6,182 nt of DNA from Clostridium sp. UBA4746 (GCA_002403785.1 DHIM01000062.1:4488-10669), one strand, 5' to 3'; numbered from the stretch's first letter, positions 1 through 5,021 are shown. Translations and numbers: made by a program. The notes: generated from the letters alone by a model not told the origin.

Positions 1-188
1 GTTCCTGTACTGTCTACTATAGCACTATTAGGTGAAATTAAGCCTACTAATAAAATAATTAATAAAGAAAAAATACAAAAAAATATTCCAATATTTCTAC
101 CTTTTTTAATAATATATTTAATAAAATTTGTTTTCGTATTTTTAGTATTTTTTTTTATAACTTTAAAATTCATATTTTCATTGCTCAC
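1..188 (-). CDS. N-terminal part of a membrane-anchored or exported protein, cut by the window edge
   Basis: The first 62 codons of a minus-strand gene are present; the rest lies beyond position 1. I chose the GTG at 188-186 because GGGAGGG (200-194) lies 5 bases upstream and an in-frame stop (206-204) blocks any longer start. An in-frame ATG at 173-171 is too far from that site, and the ATG at 181-179 is out of frame and stops at once. The protein opens with about 30 polar, Lys/Asn-rich residues, then one strong hydrophobic segment (roughly residues 33-51, IGIFFCIFSLLIILLVGLI), followed by SPNSAIVDSTG. This is an uncleaved anchor or signal sequence placing the rest outside the cytoplasm. The sequence after the anchor is loosely like the start of clostridial membrane-anchored alpha/beta hydrolases, but that is recollection and too little is visible to assign a family. 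Confidence 0.7.
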   Translation of the reverse strand, partial: MSNENMNFKVIKKNTKNTKTNFIKYIIKKGRNIGIFFCIFSLLIILLVGLISPNSAIVDSTG

Positions 189-193
189 CTTAT

Positions 194-200
194 CCCTCCC
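194..200 (-). promoter_or_regulatory. Ribosome binding site fixing the GTG start of the leftmost gene
   Basis: GGGAGGG on the minus strand lies 5 bases before GTG at 188-186. It supports GTG rather than either nearby ATG. Confidence 0.65.
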
Positions 201-232
201 TGTTTATACAATATATGAGCGAATAAACATAG

Positions 233-260
233 TTATTACTAGTTAGAGTAAAAGCGACAA
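233..260 (-). promoter_or_regulatory. Possible promoter of the leftmost gene
   Basis: Minus strand TTGTCG (260-255), a 16-base spacer, then TAATAA (238-233), about 45 bases before the GTG start. The match to the vegetative consensus is moderate, and in DNA this AT-rich such matches are common. Confidence 0.3.
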
Positions 261-368
261 AGTAAGGATTTGCAAAGCTAAAATAGCATATACAATCAAC
301 ATTACTATAAGTAGTCCAGATGCAATTGCTATATAGTTATCATTCGGTGCATTCTTTTTTTGTAAAAC
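243..368 (-). pseudogene. Startless minus-strand reading frame with one hydrophobic segment; possible gene remnant
   Basis: On the minus strand a frame runs open from just after a stop at 371-369 to a TAA at 245-243. It encodes about 41 residues: a polar start (KKNAPNDNY), then a hydrophobic run of about 29 residues (IAIASGLLIVMLIVYAILAL and on to the end). It has no ATG, GTG or TTG before the hydrophobic stretch and no ribosome binding site. A run of seven A on this strand (about 357-363) lies at its beginning and could mark a frameshift. It may be the decayed tail of a small membrane protein gene, or chance in AT-rich DNA. No family is recognised. Confidence 0.2.
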
Positions 369-388
369 CTAATTAAAGGATTTTTAAT
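360..388 (+). promoter_or_regulatory. Possible promoter for the small membrane protein pair
   Basis: TTGTAA (360-365), a 17-base spacer and TTTAAT (383-388) lie about 55 bases before the TTG start at 443. This is the best vegetative-type match in this gap but it is not strong. Confidence 0.3.
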
Positions 389-442
389 ACATTTATAGAA
401 TTTCTTACAGGGAATACTACAAATTATGGGAGATGATTAAAT

Positions 443-628
443 TTGAAACTAAAAAAAGCAACATTAATTGCTTCAATCGGAACATTTTTAATGATATTAT
501 CTGAGATTTACTATACATTCATAAATGCAGATGGAATAGGTAAAGTATTTGGAATTTTTTATTTGTTTGGTATGATATCTTTATTTATATTTTTTATAAC
601 ATTATATAAAAATCAAAAGGAGAAATAA
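443..628 (+). CDS. Small membrane protein of unknown function, two predicted helices
   Basis: A 61-residue protein of no family I recognise. It starts with TTG at 443; GGGAG (428-432) lies 10 bases upstream, a slightly long spacing, and no ATG is available nearby. Residues 2-5 are basic (KLKK). Residues about 7-27 and 36-55 are hydrophobic and separated by a short polar loop (NADGIGK). The protein ends in a charged tail (KNQKEK). The positive ends suggest both termini are cytoplasmic with a short external loop. It is followed after only 3 bases by a second small membrane protein, whose ribosome binding site lies inside the last codons of this one, so the two are almost certainly translated from one mRNA. 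Its divergent neighbour on the left also begins with a membrane anchor. No function can be inferred. Confidence 0.65.
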   Translation: MKLKKATLIASIGTFLMILSEIYYTFINADGIGKVFGIFYLFGMISLFIFFITLYKNQKEK

Positions 629-631
629 TAT

Positions 632-952
632 ATGAGTAATCTTAATGAAATTTTAGAAATTAAAAAACAATTAGATAATAATGATGTAGTAAATGTTAAA
701 AAAAATCCAATAGGAAGTACACTAAAATTAATAGGTTGGATTATAATGGGTGTAGGTATATTAGGTGGTTTAACTATTGGATCTTTATTAACAGTGCCTG
801 CGAGTAGTGTACTATCAAATCCCAATCCTTTAAGGTGGGTATATGGAATTGTAATTATGGTTTCTTCATTTCTAAGTGGAATTTTATTTGTTGGGTTTGG
901 GGAGATTATAATTTTATTAAATCATATTAAATATAATATTAATCCAAAGTAG
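632..952 (+). CDS. Small membrane protein of unknown function, second of a pair
   Basis: A 106-residue protein. ATG at 632 is preceded 9 bases upstream by AAAGGAG (616-622). Residues 1-28 are hydrophilic and probably helical (NEILEIKKQLDNND). One hydrophobic segment lies at about 31-55, a loop containing several Pro and Ser at 56-68, and a second hydrophobic segment at about 69-96 that ends in GFGEIIILLNHIK. Short Firmicute membrane proteins with an N-terminal 'EIL-IKK-L' stretch and a C-terminal 'GFGEII-LL--IK' stretch recur, from memory, but have no assigned role. Both termini are probably cytoplasmic. The 3-base gap to the upstream gene and the terminator just downstream define a two-gene unit. 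A partnership with the upstream 61-residue protein is an inference from this spacing only. Confidence 0.75.
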   Translation: MSNLNEILEIKKQLDNNDVVNVKKNPIGSTLKLIGWIIMGVGILGGLTIGSLLTVPASSVLSNPNPLRWVYGIVIMVSSFLSGILFVGFGEIIILLNHIKYNINPK

Positions 953-965
953 AATTTCAGTTTAG

Positions 966-995
966 AAGAAGGTTTATAGAGACCTTCTTTTTTTT
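966..995 (+). terminator. Intrinsic terminator of the small membrane protein pair
   Basis: AAGAAGGT (966-973) pairs with ACCTTCTT (982-989) around an 8-base loop, followed by a run of T to 995. It begins 13 bases after the stop codon of the preceding gene. Confidence 0.9.
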
Positions 996-1061
996 ATGCT
1001 TTTTATTTAGTGGAATATAAGCTAAAAGAAATAATACAAAAATCACATAATTATTTGATAG

Positions 1062-1089
1062 TTGATACATAGTTGTTTGCTATTATAAA
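1062..1089 (+). promoter_or_regulatory. Candidate distal promoter of the apbE operon
   Basis: TTGATA (1062-1067), a 16-base spacer and TATAAA (1084-1089). A second TTGATA at 1055-1060 overlaps the upstream side. If used, it gives a leader of over 200 bases before apbE. Confidence 0.35.
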
Positions 1090-1229
1090 TACATAGAAAG
1101 GAAACAAAGTGATTATTTTAGTGAGAGCCTACCTTTAATTAAAAAAATATTAGTTTTAGTAGTAAAAAGTTCATTTTACAAAAAAGTTAGTTAAATGTTC
1201 ACATGGTTCTCAGAAGATTTTCAACAAAT

Positions 1230-1262
1230 TTTAAGGTAAGGTTAAGTTTTATAATATATTAT
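1230..1262 (+). promoter_or_regulatory. Response-regulator-type direct repeat and -10 box ahead of apbE
   Basis: TTTAAG (1230-1235), five bases, then GTTAAG (1241-1246) form a direct repeat with 11-base periodicity, about one helical turn. TATTAT (1257-1262) starts 10 bases after the second half-site, and no good -35 hexamer lies in the expected place. OmpR/PhoB-family regulators bind such repeats as head-to-tail dimers; the streptococcal CiaR site is TTTAAG-N5-TTTAAG placed about 10 bases before the -10. This suggests activator-dependent transcription of the flavin electron-transfer operon. An alternative -10, TATAAT at 1250-1255, overlaps the same stretch and would change the geometry. Confidence 0.5.
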
Positions 1263-1302
1263 AGTCAGTATGTTATTAATTAATTTTAAACAAAACAATT
1301 AT

Positions 1303-1309
1303 AAGGAGG
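1303..1309 (+). promoter_or_regulatory. Ribosome binding site of apbE
   Basis: AAGGAGG (1303-1309) is nearly perfect. Three in-frame starts follow: GTG 1311 (1 base away, too close), ATG 1314 (4 bases) and ATG 1320 (10 bases). The choice between the two ATGs is not settled by the sequence. Confidence 0.8.
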
Positions 1310-1313
1310 GGTG

Positions 1314-2363
1314 ATGGACATGGTGGTTACTATTGAGAATGCACTAATTGTAATGTCATTACTGATATGCATCGTTTTAATTATTATATTTATAAATGGA
1401 AACAATAAAAAAATTTGTGTAGTAAAAGAGTTTTACTCGCTTGGAACTTCAAATCAACTAAAAGTATATGGAAGAAATGCTAATAAAGCTGTTAAACAAT
1501 CAATTAAGAAGCTTTACGAAATAGATAATAAAATGTCTGTCTTCAAAGAGTCTAGCGAAATTTCAAAAATAAATAAAATAGCTGGAAAAGGGTCGCAGAT
1601 AGTCAGCCATGATACCTTTTATGTTATTCAAGAAGCTATAAAATACTGCTCACTTTCAAAAGGAGCTTTTGATATAACAATTAGGCCTTTAGTTGCCTTA
1701 TGGGGTATTGGTAAAGTTGATCAACATGTTCCAGATATTACTGAAATTAAAGAAAAACTCAAATTCGTAAATTATAAGGATATAGTAATAGATAAAAATA
1801 CTAGTTCTATACTTTTAAAAAATGAGAAACAAGAGATAGATGTTGGAGGTATTGCTAAAGGATATGCAGCAGATGAAGTAAAAAACATATTACTTAAAAA
1901 TGGGATCAAGAGTGCTCTCATAAATCTTGGAGGAAACATATTAGTCCTTGGCACAAAAGAGGATGGAACATCGTGGTGTGTTGGAATTCAAAATCCAATT
2001 AAAACACGTGGCGAATTTGCTTTAACTATAAGGGTAGTTAATAAATCTGTAGTTACTTCTGGAAATTATGAAAGATATTTTGAAAAGGATGGTAAAAGGT
2101 TTCATCATATAATAAATCCGAGTACAGGGTACCCATCTGTTGGTGACATTATAAGTGCTACAATAATCTCGGATAATTCTATAGATGGAGATGGATTATC
2201 GACAGGTGTATATATTATGGGGGTACATGAGGCCATTAGGTTAATAGAAGAAATAAAGGGTGTAGATGCCATTTTTATAACTAAAAGTAAAGAAGTTTAT
2301 GTTACATCAGGCATGAGAGAGAACTTTACACTTACGAGTAACGAATTTGTATATAAAAAATAA
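1314..2363 (+). CDS. apbE: FMN transferase ApbE, membrane-anchored (flavinylates FMN-binding domains)
   Basis: ApbE (FAD:protein FMN transferase) splits FAD in a Mg2+-dependent reaction and links FMN by a phosphoester bond to Ser/Thr in Dxx(S/T)GA(T/S) motifs of extracytoplasmic proteins. Counting from the GTG at 1311 (350 residues), residues 10-29 form a membrane helix. The Cys in it (LLIC) lacks a small residue before it, so this is not a lipobox, and the enzyme is probably a helix-anchored outer-face protein rather than the lipoprotein usual in this family. Family signatures follow in order: MSVFKESSEISKIN (75-88), FDITIRPLVALWG (120-132), DVGGIAKGYAADE (177-189), ALINLGGNI (202-210), SGNYERYF (250-257), HHIINPSTGYP (265-275) and DGDGLST (292-298), matching the usual metal-binding DADALST with two Ala to Gly changes. 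Length is normal. The gene lies 22 bases before a protein with two target motifs, which is almost certainly its substrate. The start is ATG 1314 or 1320 by ribosome-binding-site spacing. Confidence 0.95.
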   Translation: MDMVVTIENALIVMSLLICIVLIIIFINGNNKKICVVKEFYSLGTSNQLKVYGRNANKAVKQSIKKLYEIDNKMSVFKESSEISKINKIAGKGSQIVSHDTFYVIQEAIKYCSLSKGAFDITIRPLVALWGIGKVDQHVPDITEIKEKLKFVNYKDIVIDKNTSSILLKNEKQEIDVGGIAKGYAADEVKNILLKNGIKSALINLGGNILVLGTKEDGTSWCVGIQNPIKTRGEFALTIRVVNKSVVTSGNYERYFEKDGKRFHHIINPSTGYPSVGDIISATIISDNSIDGDGLSTGVYIMGVHEAIRLIEEIKGVDAIFITKSKEVYVTSGMRENFTLTSNEFVYKK

Positions 2364-2385
2364 GGAATTATGAGGAGATACAAGA

Positions 2386-4065
2386 ATGAAAAAGAAGATA
2401 AAGAAAATACAAATATTTAGACATATAATACAATTAATTTTATTCGTCTTATCACCGGGCTTGTTTATATTAGCCTTTTCAGAATTTAAAAGCATTTATC
2501 AAATGATCATTAAAGGTAATTTCAATTTCATTGCAGCTTTTCCTAGTTTGATTGAGTTCCTAACAGCTATTATTATAACTATTGTACTGGAAAGATTTTT
2601 CTGTGGTTGGGTTTGTGCTTTTGGAACCTATAATGATTTCCTTCATTTACTGTCTAAAAATGTATTTAAGATTGATTTTAAAGTGAATGAAAAAGCAGAT
2701 GCTGCGTTAAAATATGTTAAATATATCATTTTACTATTACTTATGGTTGTTGTATGGACAGCGAGTAGTAAAATCTTTGAAACTACTAGTCCATGGGATG
2801 CGTTTGCACAAATAACCAATTTTCCTCAAGTATTATCTGATTATAGTATTGGATTTATACTTTTACTTTTAATAACAGTAGGAGCTTTCTTTGTAGAAAG
2901 ATTTTTCTGTAGATATTTATGTCCTTTAGGAGCTGTATTCAATATATTTTCTAGAATAGGAATACTAAAGATTAAAAAGCCAACTGACAAATGCGGAAAA
3001 TGTAGATTGTGTACAAATAGTTGTTCAATGGCATTACCACTTTATAAAGTTAAAAGTGTATGTGGTGGTGATTGTATTAACTGTTTCAAGTGTATTGAAA
3101 CATGTCCTAGAAATAATACTCAGGTAGATATTCTTGGCGAAAAAATAAATCCTGAACTGGCTAGTTCTTTGGCAATAGCTGCTATGGTAGGAGTATATGC
3201 TATTAACAATTTAGGAGGAACAGTACTAGCTGAAAGTGGGTTAACCACAGCAAACAGTACATCTATAAGTGCTAGTACAAAAAGTACCTCTCAAAAATAT
3301 AAGGATGGAACGTATACTGGAACAGGTACAGGTTTTCGCGGTGGTACAACTGAAATATCAGTTACAGTAAAAGGTAATAAAATTACTAATGTTTCCACCG
3401 TAACAAATCAAGATACACCTGATTTTTATCAAAGAGCAGAAAGTGTAATAACTTCTGAGATAATTTCAGCGCAATCAACAACAGTCGACACAGTGTCAGG
3501 GGCTACTTATAGCAGCGAAGGAATTATTAGTGCAACTAAGGAAGCATTAAAGAAAGCAGAAACAAGTTCATCAGCAAGTACCGCTTCCTCAAGTACGACT
3601 AATGCAAGTAATGTAAGTAATGCAAGTAATGTGGCATCAAATTCAAATAGTAGTACTTCAGATACTAGTAATGCAGTAGCAAGCTCAAATAGCAATACAT
3701 CTGACTCAGGCAGCAATGCAACAGATAGTTCACAAAGTTCAAGTAATAACAATACAAATACAAGTGGTAGCTCAACGTCTTCAAGCCAGAGTAGCTATAA
3801 AGATGGCACGTATACAGGATCTGGTTCTGGGTTTAGAGGCGGTACAACTGAAATGTCAGTTACAATAAAAAATAATAAAATTACTAAAGTTTCTACAGTA
3901 TCAAATCAAGATACACCTAATTTTTATCAAAGAGCAGAAAGTTCAATAAGTTCTGAAATAATTTCAGCACAATCAACAACAGTGGACACAGTTTCAGGAG
4001 CTACTTACAGTAGTAATGGAATTATTAGTGCAGTTAAAGATGCATTAAGTCAAGCTAAAGCATGA
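2386..4065 (+). CDS. NapH-type membrane iron-sulfur protein fused to two FMN-binding domains
   Basis: A 559-residue electron-transfer fusion; ATG follows AGGAG (2373-2377) by 8 bases. Four membrane helices are predicted (about 12-33, 50-70, 110-128, 154-172). Helices 2 and 4 end in the paired NapH/NosR/YccM-type motifs FCGWVC (Cys73, Cys77) and FCRYLCP (Cys175, Cys179). A two-cluster ferredoxin section follows: CxxCxxCxxxC (203, 206, 209, 213) and CxxCxxCxxxCP (230, 233, 236, 240), with an extra Cys226. A fifth helix (about 257-277) leads to a Ser/Thr-rich stretch, FMN-binding domain 1 (about 305-391), a Ser/Thr/Asn/Ala linker (392-470) and FMN-binding domain 2 (471-557). Each FMN domain carries DTVSGAT, making Thr374 and Thr540 the likely ApbE targets. 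Positive-inside reasoning puts the ferredoxin clusters in the cytoplasm and both flavins outside. The inferred role is moving electrons outward from a cytoplasmic donor; donor and acceptor are unknown. NapH proper lacks FMN domains, so no gene symbol is given. Confidence 0.93.
   Translation: MKKKIKKIQIFRHIIQLILFVLSPGLFILAFSEFKSIYQMIIKGNFNFIAAFPSLIEFLTAIIITIVLERFFCGWVCAFGTYNDFLHLLSKNVFKIDFKVNEKADAALKYVKYIILLLLMVVVWTASSKIFETTSPWDAFAQITNFPQVLSDYSIGFILLLLITVGAFFVERFFCRYLCPLGAVFNIFSRIGILKIKKPTDKCGKCRLCTNSCSMALPLYKVKSVCGGDCINCFKCIETCPRNNTQVDILGEKINPELASSLAIAAMVGVYAINNLGGTVLAESGLTTANSTSISASTKSTSQKYKDGTYTGTGTGFRGGTTEISVTVKGNKITNVSTVTNQDTPDFYQRAESVITSEIISAQSTTVDTVSGATYSSEGIISATKEALKKAETSSSASTASSSTTNASNVSNASNVASNSNSSTSDTSNAVASSNSNTSDSGSNATDSSQSSSNNNTNTSGSSTSSSQSSYKDGTYTGSGSGFRGGTTEMSVTIKNNKITKVSTVSNQDTPNFYQRAESSISSEIISAQSTTVDTVSGATYSSNGIISAVKDALSQAKA
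3298..3558 (+). repeat. Internal repeat copy 1: first FMN-binding domain
   Basis: These 87 codons (residues 305-391) are repeated at 3796-4056. By eye 72 of 87 residues are identical, about 83%, without gaps, and long stretches of DNA are identical too. The copy begins YKDGTYTG and contains the flavinylation motif DTVSGAT (368-374). Confidence 0.9.
3559..3795 (+). repeat. Low-complexity linker between the two FMN domains
   Basis: Residues 392-470 are almost only Ser, Thr, Asn, Ala, Val, Asp, Gly and Gln, with no aromatic residue and just one acidic-basic pair at the start. An 18-base unit beginning AATGCAAGTAATG repeats nearly twice at 3601-3633. The linker is expected to be disordered and flexible, letting the outer flavin reach away from the membrane. 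O-glycosylation is possible but nothing here shows it. Confidence 0.75.
3796..4056 (+). repeat. Internal repeat copy 2: second FMN-binding domain
   Basis: The partner of 3298-3558, covering residues 471-557 with the same YKDGTYTG start and DTVSGAT motif (534-540). The high identity points to a recent duplication or continuing conversion between copies. Confidence 0.9.
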
Positions 4066-4106
4066 TTGCGTCAAGCTAAAGCATGATTAAGTCAAGCTAA
4101 AGAATA
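4044..4106 (+). repeat. Three 21-base tandem repeats spanning the stop codon
   Basis: Units at 4044-4064, 4065-4085 and 4086-4106 each read ATT(AA/GC)GTCAAGCTAAAG then CATG or AATA. At 21 bases the unit keeps frame: the protein ends LSQAKA-TGA, and the next units would read LRQAKA-TGA and LSQAKE-TAG. The last unit probably carries the ancestral end (QAKE-TAG), and expansion placed a new TGA (4063-4065) before it. Confidence 0.9.
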
Positions 4107-4155
4107 GGCTAATTGGAAGATTTTGTAGGGGGAAACTCTATTATTGTAAAGAAAG

Positions 4156-4184
4156 TTGATATTTAGTCAATGTTATGGTATATT
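4156..4184 (+). promoter_or_regulatory. Vegetative-type promoter of the cold-shock gene
   Basis: TTGATA (4156-4161), a 17-base spacer and TATATT (4179-4184). This is a strong match and predicts a 5' leader of about 64 bases. No hairpin terminator is visible between the upstream operon and this promoter. Confidence 0.7.
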
Positions 4185-4199
4185 GTTATGTAACACTAT

Positions 4200-4220
4200 T
4201 GATGCAAAATTAGTGTATCA
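4200..4220 (+). other. Stem-loop in the cold-shock mRNA leader
   Basis: TGATGCA (4200-4206) can pair with TGTATCA (4214-4220), seven pairs including one G-U, around a 7-base loop. A competing pairing, ACACTA (4193-4198) with TAGTGT (4211-4216), uses overlapping bases. Alternative leader folds are known to act as temperature switches in E. coli cspA. That this leader does so is inference. Confidence 0.35.
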
Positions 4221-4254
4221 TAAATAATGGTGTTTTGTATTTGGAGGTTTATTA

Positions 4255-4458
4255 ATGAAAACAGGAACAGTTAAATGGTTTAACACACAAAAGGGTTTTG
4301 GATTTATTGAAGTTGAAGGTGAAAAAGATATTTTTGTTCACACAACTGGAATTCAAGGAAATGATTCAGGAAAAAGTCTTGAAGAAGGTCAAAACGTTCA
4401 ATTTGAAACAGAAGAAGGACCTAAGGGACTTCAAGCAATTGAGGTTTCAGCAATATAA
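4255..4458 (+). CDS. Cold-shock domain protein (CspA/CspB family) with altered binding face
   Basis: A 67-residue single cold-shock domain, the normal length for bacterial Csp proteins, which bind single-stranded RNA and DNA and keep mRNA unstructured. ATG lies 7 bases after GGAGG (4243-4247). RNP1 is KGFGFIEV (13-20) and RNP2 is DIFVH (25-29). Trp8, Phe15, Phe17, Phe27 and His29 of the nucleic-acid face are kept. Two usual aromatics are not: the residue after FVH is Thr30, not Phe, and the loop reads GNDSGKSLEEG where B. subtilis CspB has GEGFKTLEEG with Phe38. The fold is surely intact, but base stacking should be weaker or of different specificity. The gene stands alone, with its own promoter, leader and terminator. 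Confidence 0.95.
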   Translation: MKTGTVKWFNTQKGFGFIEVEGEKDIFVHTTGIQGNDSGKSLEEGQNVQFETEEGPKGLQAIEVSAI

Positions 4459-4480
4459 ATAATAAATATTTATAGTACAA

Positions 4481-4508
4481 AAAGCCACCTTTATGAAGGT
4501 GGTTTTTT
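4481..4508 (+). terminator. Intrinsic terminator of the cold-shock gene
   Basis: CCACCTT (4485-4491) pairs with AAGGTGG (4496-4502) around TATG, flanked by A on the left and six T (4503-4508) on the right. The flanking A/T tracts could make it work in both directions. Confidence 0.92.
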
Positions 4509-4613
4509 GTATGTCTAACTTTCAGGTCTAAGGATGGTTATAAAAATAAAATAAAATAAAAATGTAAGTATATATAATGAATAAAAAGTCGGTTTTTAAA
4601 AATACTACTTATA

Positions 4614-4644
4614 GATATATAATATAAAGAACAAAATCATATAA
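4614..4644 (+). promoter_or_regulatory. Possible sporulation (sigma-G type) promoter of the SASP gene
   Basis: GATATA (4614-4619), an 18-base spacer and CATATAA (4638-4644) resemble the B. subtilis sigma-G pattern GHATR / CATWHTA, with mismatches. SASP genes are made in the forespore under sigma-G, which is why this was sought. A TATAAT at 4618-4623 overlaps. The surrounding DNA is so AT-rich that the match is weak evidence. Confidence 0.3.
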
Positions 4645-4691
4645 AGTATATCTTTTAAATCTACAATGTAAAATTATAGGGAGGTAGTAAA

Positions 4692-4919
4692 ATGAGTAGA
4701 AGAACATTAGTGCCAGAAGCAATGGGAAAACTTGAAAAATTTAAAATGGAAGTAGCCAGTGATATGTCATTAGATAATGTTATAAGCAATGATGTAAATA
4801 TGGGAGATGTTCCTAGTAATGTTGTAAATAAAATAAAAAATTCTGGAAATGTCGGTGGGGAAATGGTAAGAAGAATGGTAGAAGCAGCTGAAAAAAATAT
4901 GGTAGATAATAACAAGTAA
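4692..4919 (+). CDS. Alpha/beta-type small acid-soluble spore protein
   Basis: A 75-residue SASP. These proteins coat forespore DNA, shifting it toward an A-like form that resists UV and heat, and are degraded at germination by the protease GPR. ATG lies 7 bases after GGGAGG (4679-4684). The N-terminus MSRRTLVPEA is characteristic. KMEVASD (18-24) holds the GPR site, with cleavage expected between Glu20 and Val21. GNVGGEMVRRMVEAAE (52-67) is the conserved second helix. The middle is divergent: where the common form has GxLTSRxxGxVGG, this one has GDVPSNVVNKIKNSGNVGG, with extra residues and no Ser-Arg. It is therefore probably a minor or paralogous SASP. The conserved ends make the family call secure. 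Confidence 0.95.
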   Translation: MSRRTLVPEAMGKLEKFKMEVASDMSLDNVISNDVNMGDVPSNVVNKIKNSGNVGGEMVRRMVEAAEKNMVDNNK

Positions 4920-4976
4920 AACATTTCAGACTTTTACTAAATATCTTAAATGAAATTGTAGTTATATGTTATTAGT

Positions 4977-5021
4977 TGATAAAGGGAGTAAATTTGAATA
5001 ACAAATTTACTCCCTTTATCA
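4977..5021. terminator. Perfect 20-bp inverted repeat between convergent genes, possible bidirectional terminator
   Basis: The arms are 4977-4996 and 5002-5021, perfectly complementary, with a 5-base loop (AATAA). It lies between the ends of the SASP gene and the minus-strand asnA gene, where a shared terminator is expected. Neither side has a proper T tract: TTTATC on the plus strand is part of the stem. It may act through RNA processing or strong pairing alone. Confidence 0.55.

Larger units (their letters stand above)
996..1310. other. 315-base intergenic region ahead of apbE
   Basis: No credible gene is seen on either strand. The region holds a candidate far promoter (1062-1089), a direct repeat plus -10 box close to apbE (1230-1262) and the apbE ribosome binding site (from 1303). 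A nine-codon GTG frame at 1109-1138 follows the far promoter but has a weak ribosome binding site and is not called. I see no riboswitch; in particular the conserved FMN-riboswitch motifs are absent as far as can be judged by eye. Both candidate promoters point toward apbE, so the operon may have two transcripts, one with a leader of about 220 bases and one of about 45. Confidence 0.6.

Noticed and set aside
613..825. 70-codon minus-strand reading frame over the second small membrane protein
   Set aside because: It is antisense to a gene with a clear ribosome site and terminator and has no start signal of its own.
1109..1138. Nine-codon GTG frame after the distal apbE promoter, as a possible leader peptide
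   Set aside because: The ribosome site is weak, the peptide shows no run of regulatory codons, and no attenuator hairpin follows.
996..1310. FMN riboswitch ahead of the flavin-related operon
   Set aside because: The conserved G-rich motifs of the FMN aptamer are not seen, and no terminator or ribosome-site sequestering hairpin is apparent.
1330..1370. Lipoprotein signal in ApbE
   Set aside because: The Cys lies in LLIC, where the residue before it is Ile rather than Gly, Ala or Ser, so the lipobox is not met.
1772..1954. 60-codon minus-strand reading frame inside apbE
   Set aside because: It opposes conserved ApbE motifs and has no independent support.
2307..2495. 62-codon minus-strand reading frame across the apbE/iron-sulfur junction
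   Set aside because: It covers two real plus-strand genes and the hydrophobic first helix of the second, and has no ribosome site.
3507..3752. 81-codon minus-strand reading frame inside the iron-sulfur/FMN gene
   Set aside because: It is the antisense of the Ser/Thr/Ala-rich linker, giving a biased Leu/Glu/Val/Ala chain. It has no ribosome site and is wholly inside a secure gene.
4542..4563. AAATA-type short repeat
   Set aside because: It is brief and consistent with chance in very AT-rich intergenic DNA.
4661..4924. 87-codon minus-strand reading frame over the SASP gene
   Set aside because: It mirrors a well-supported SASP gene on the plus strand and shows only composition-driven hydrophobic residues.
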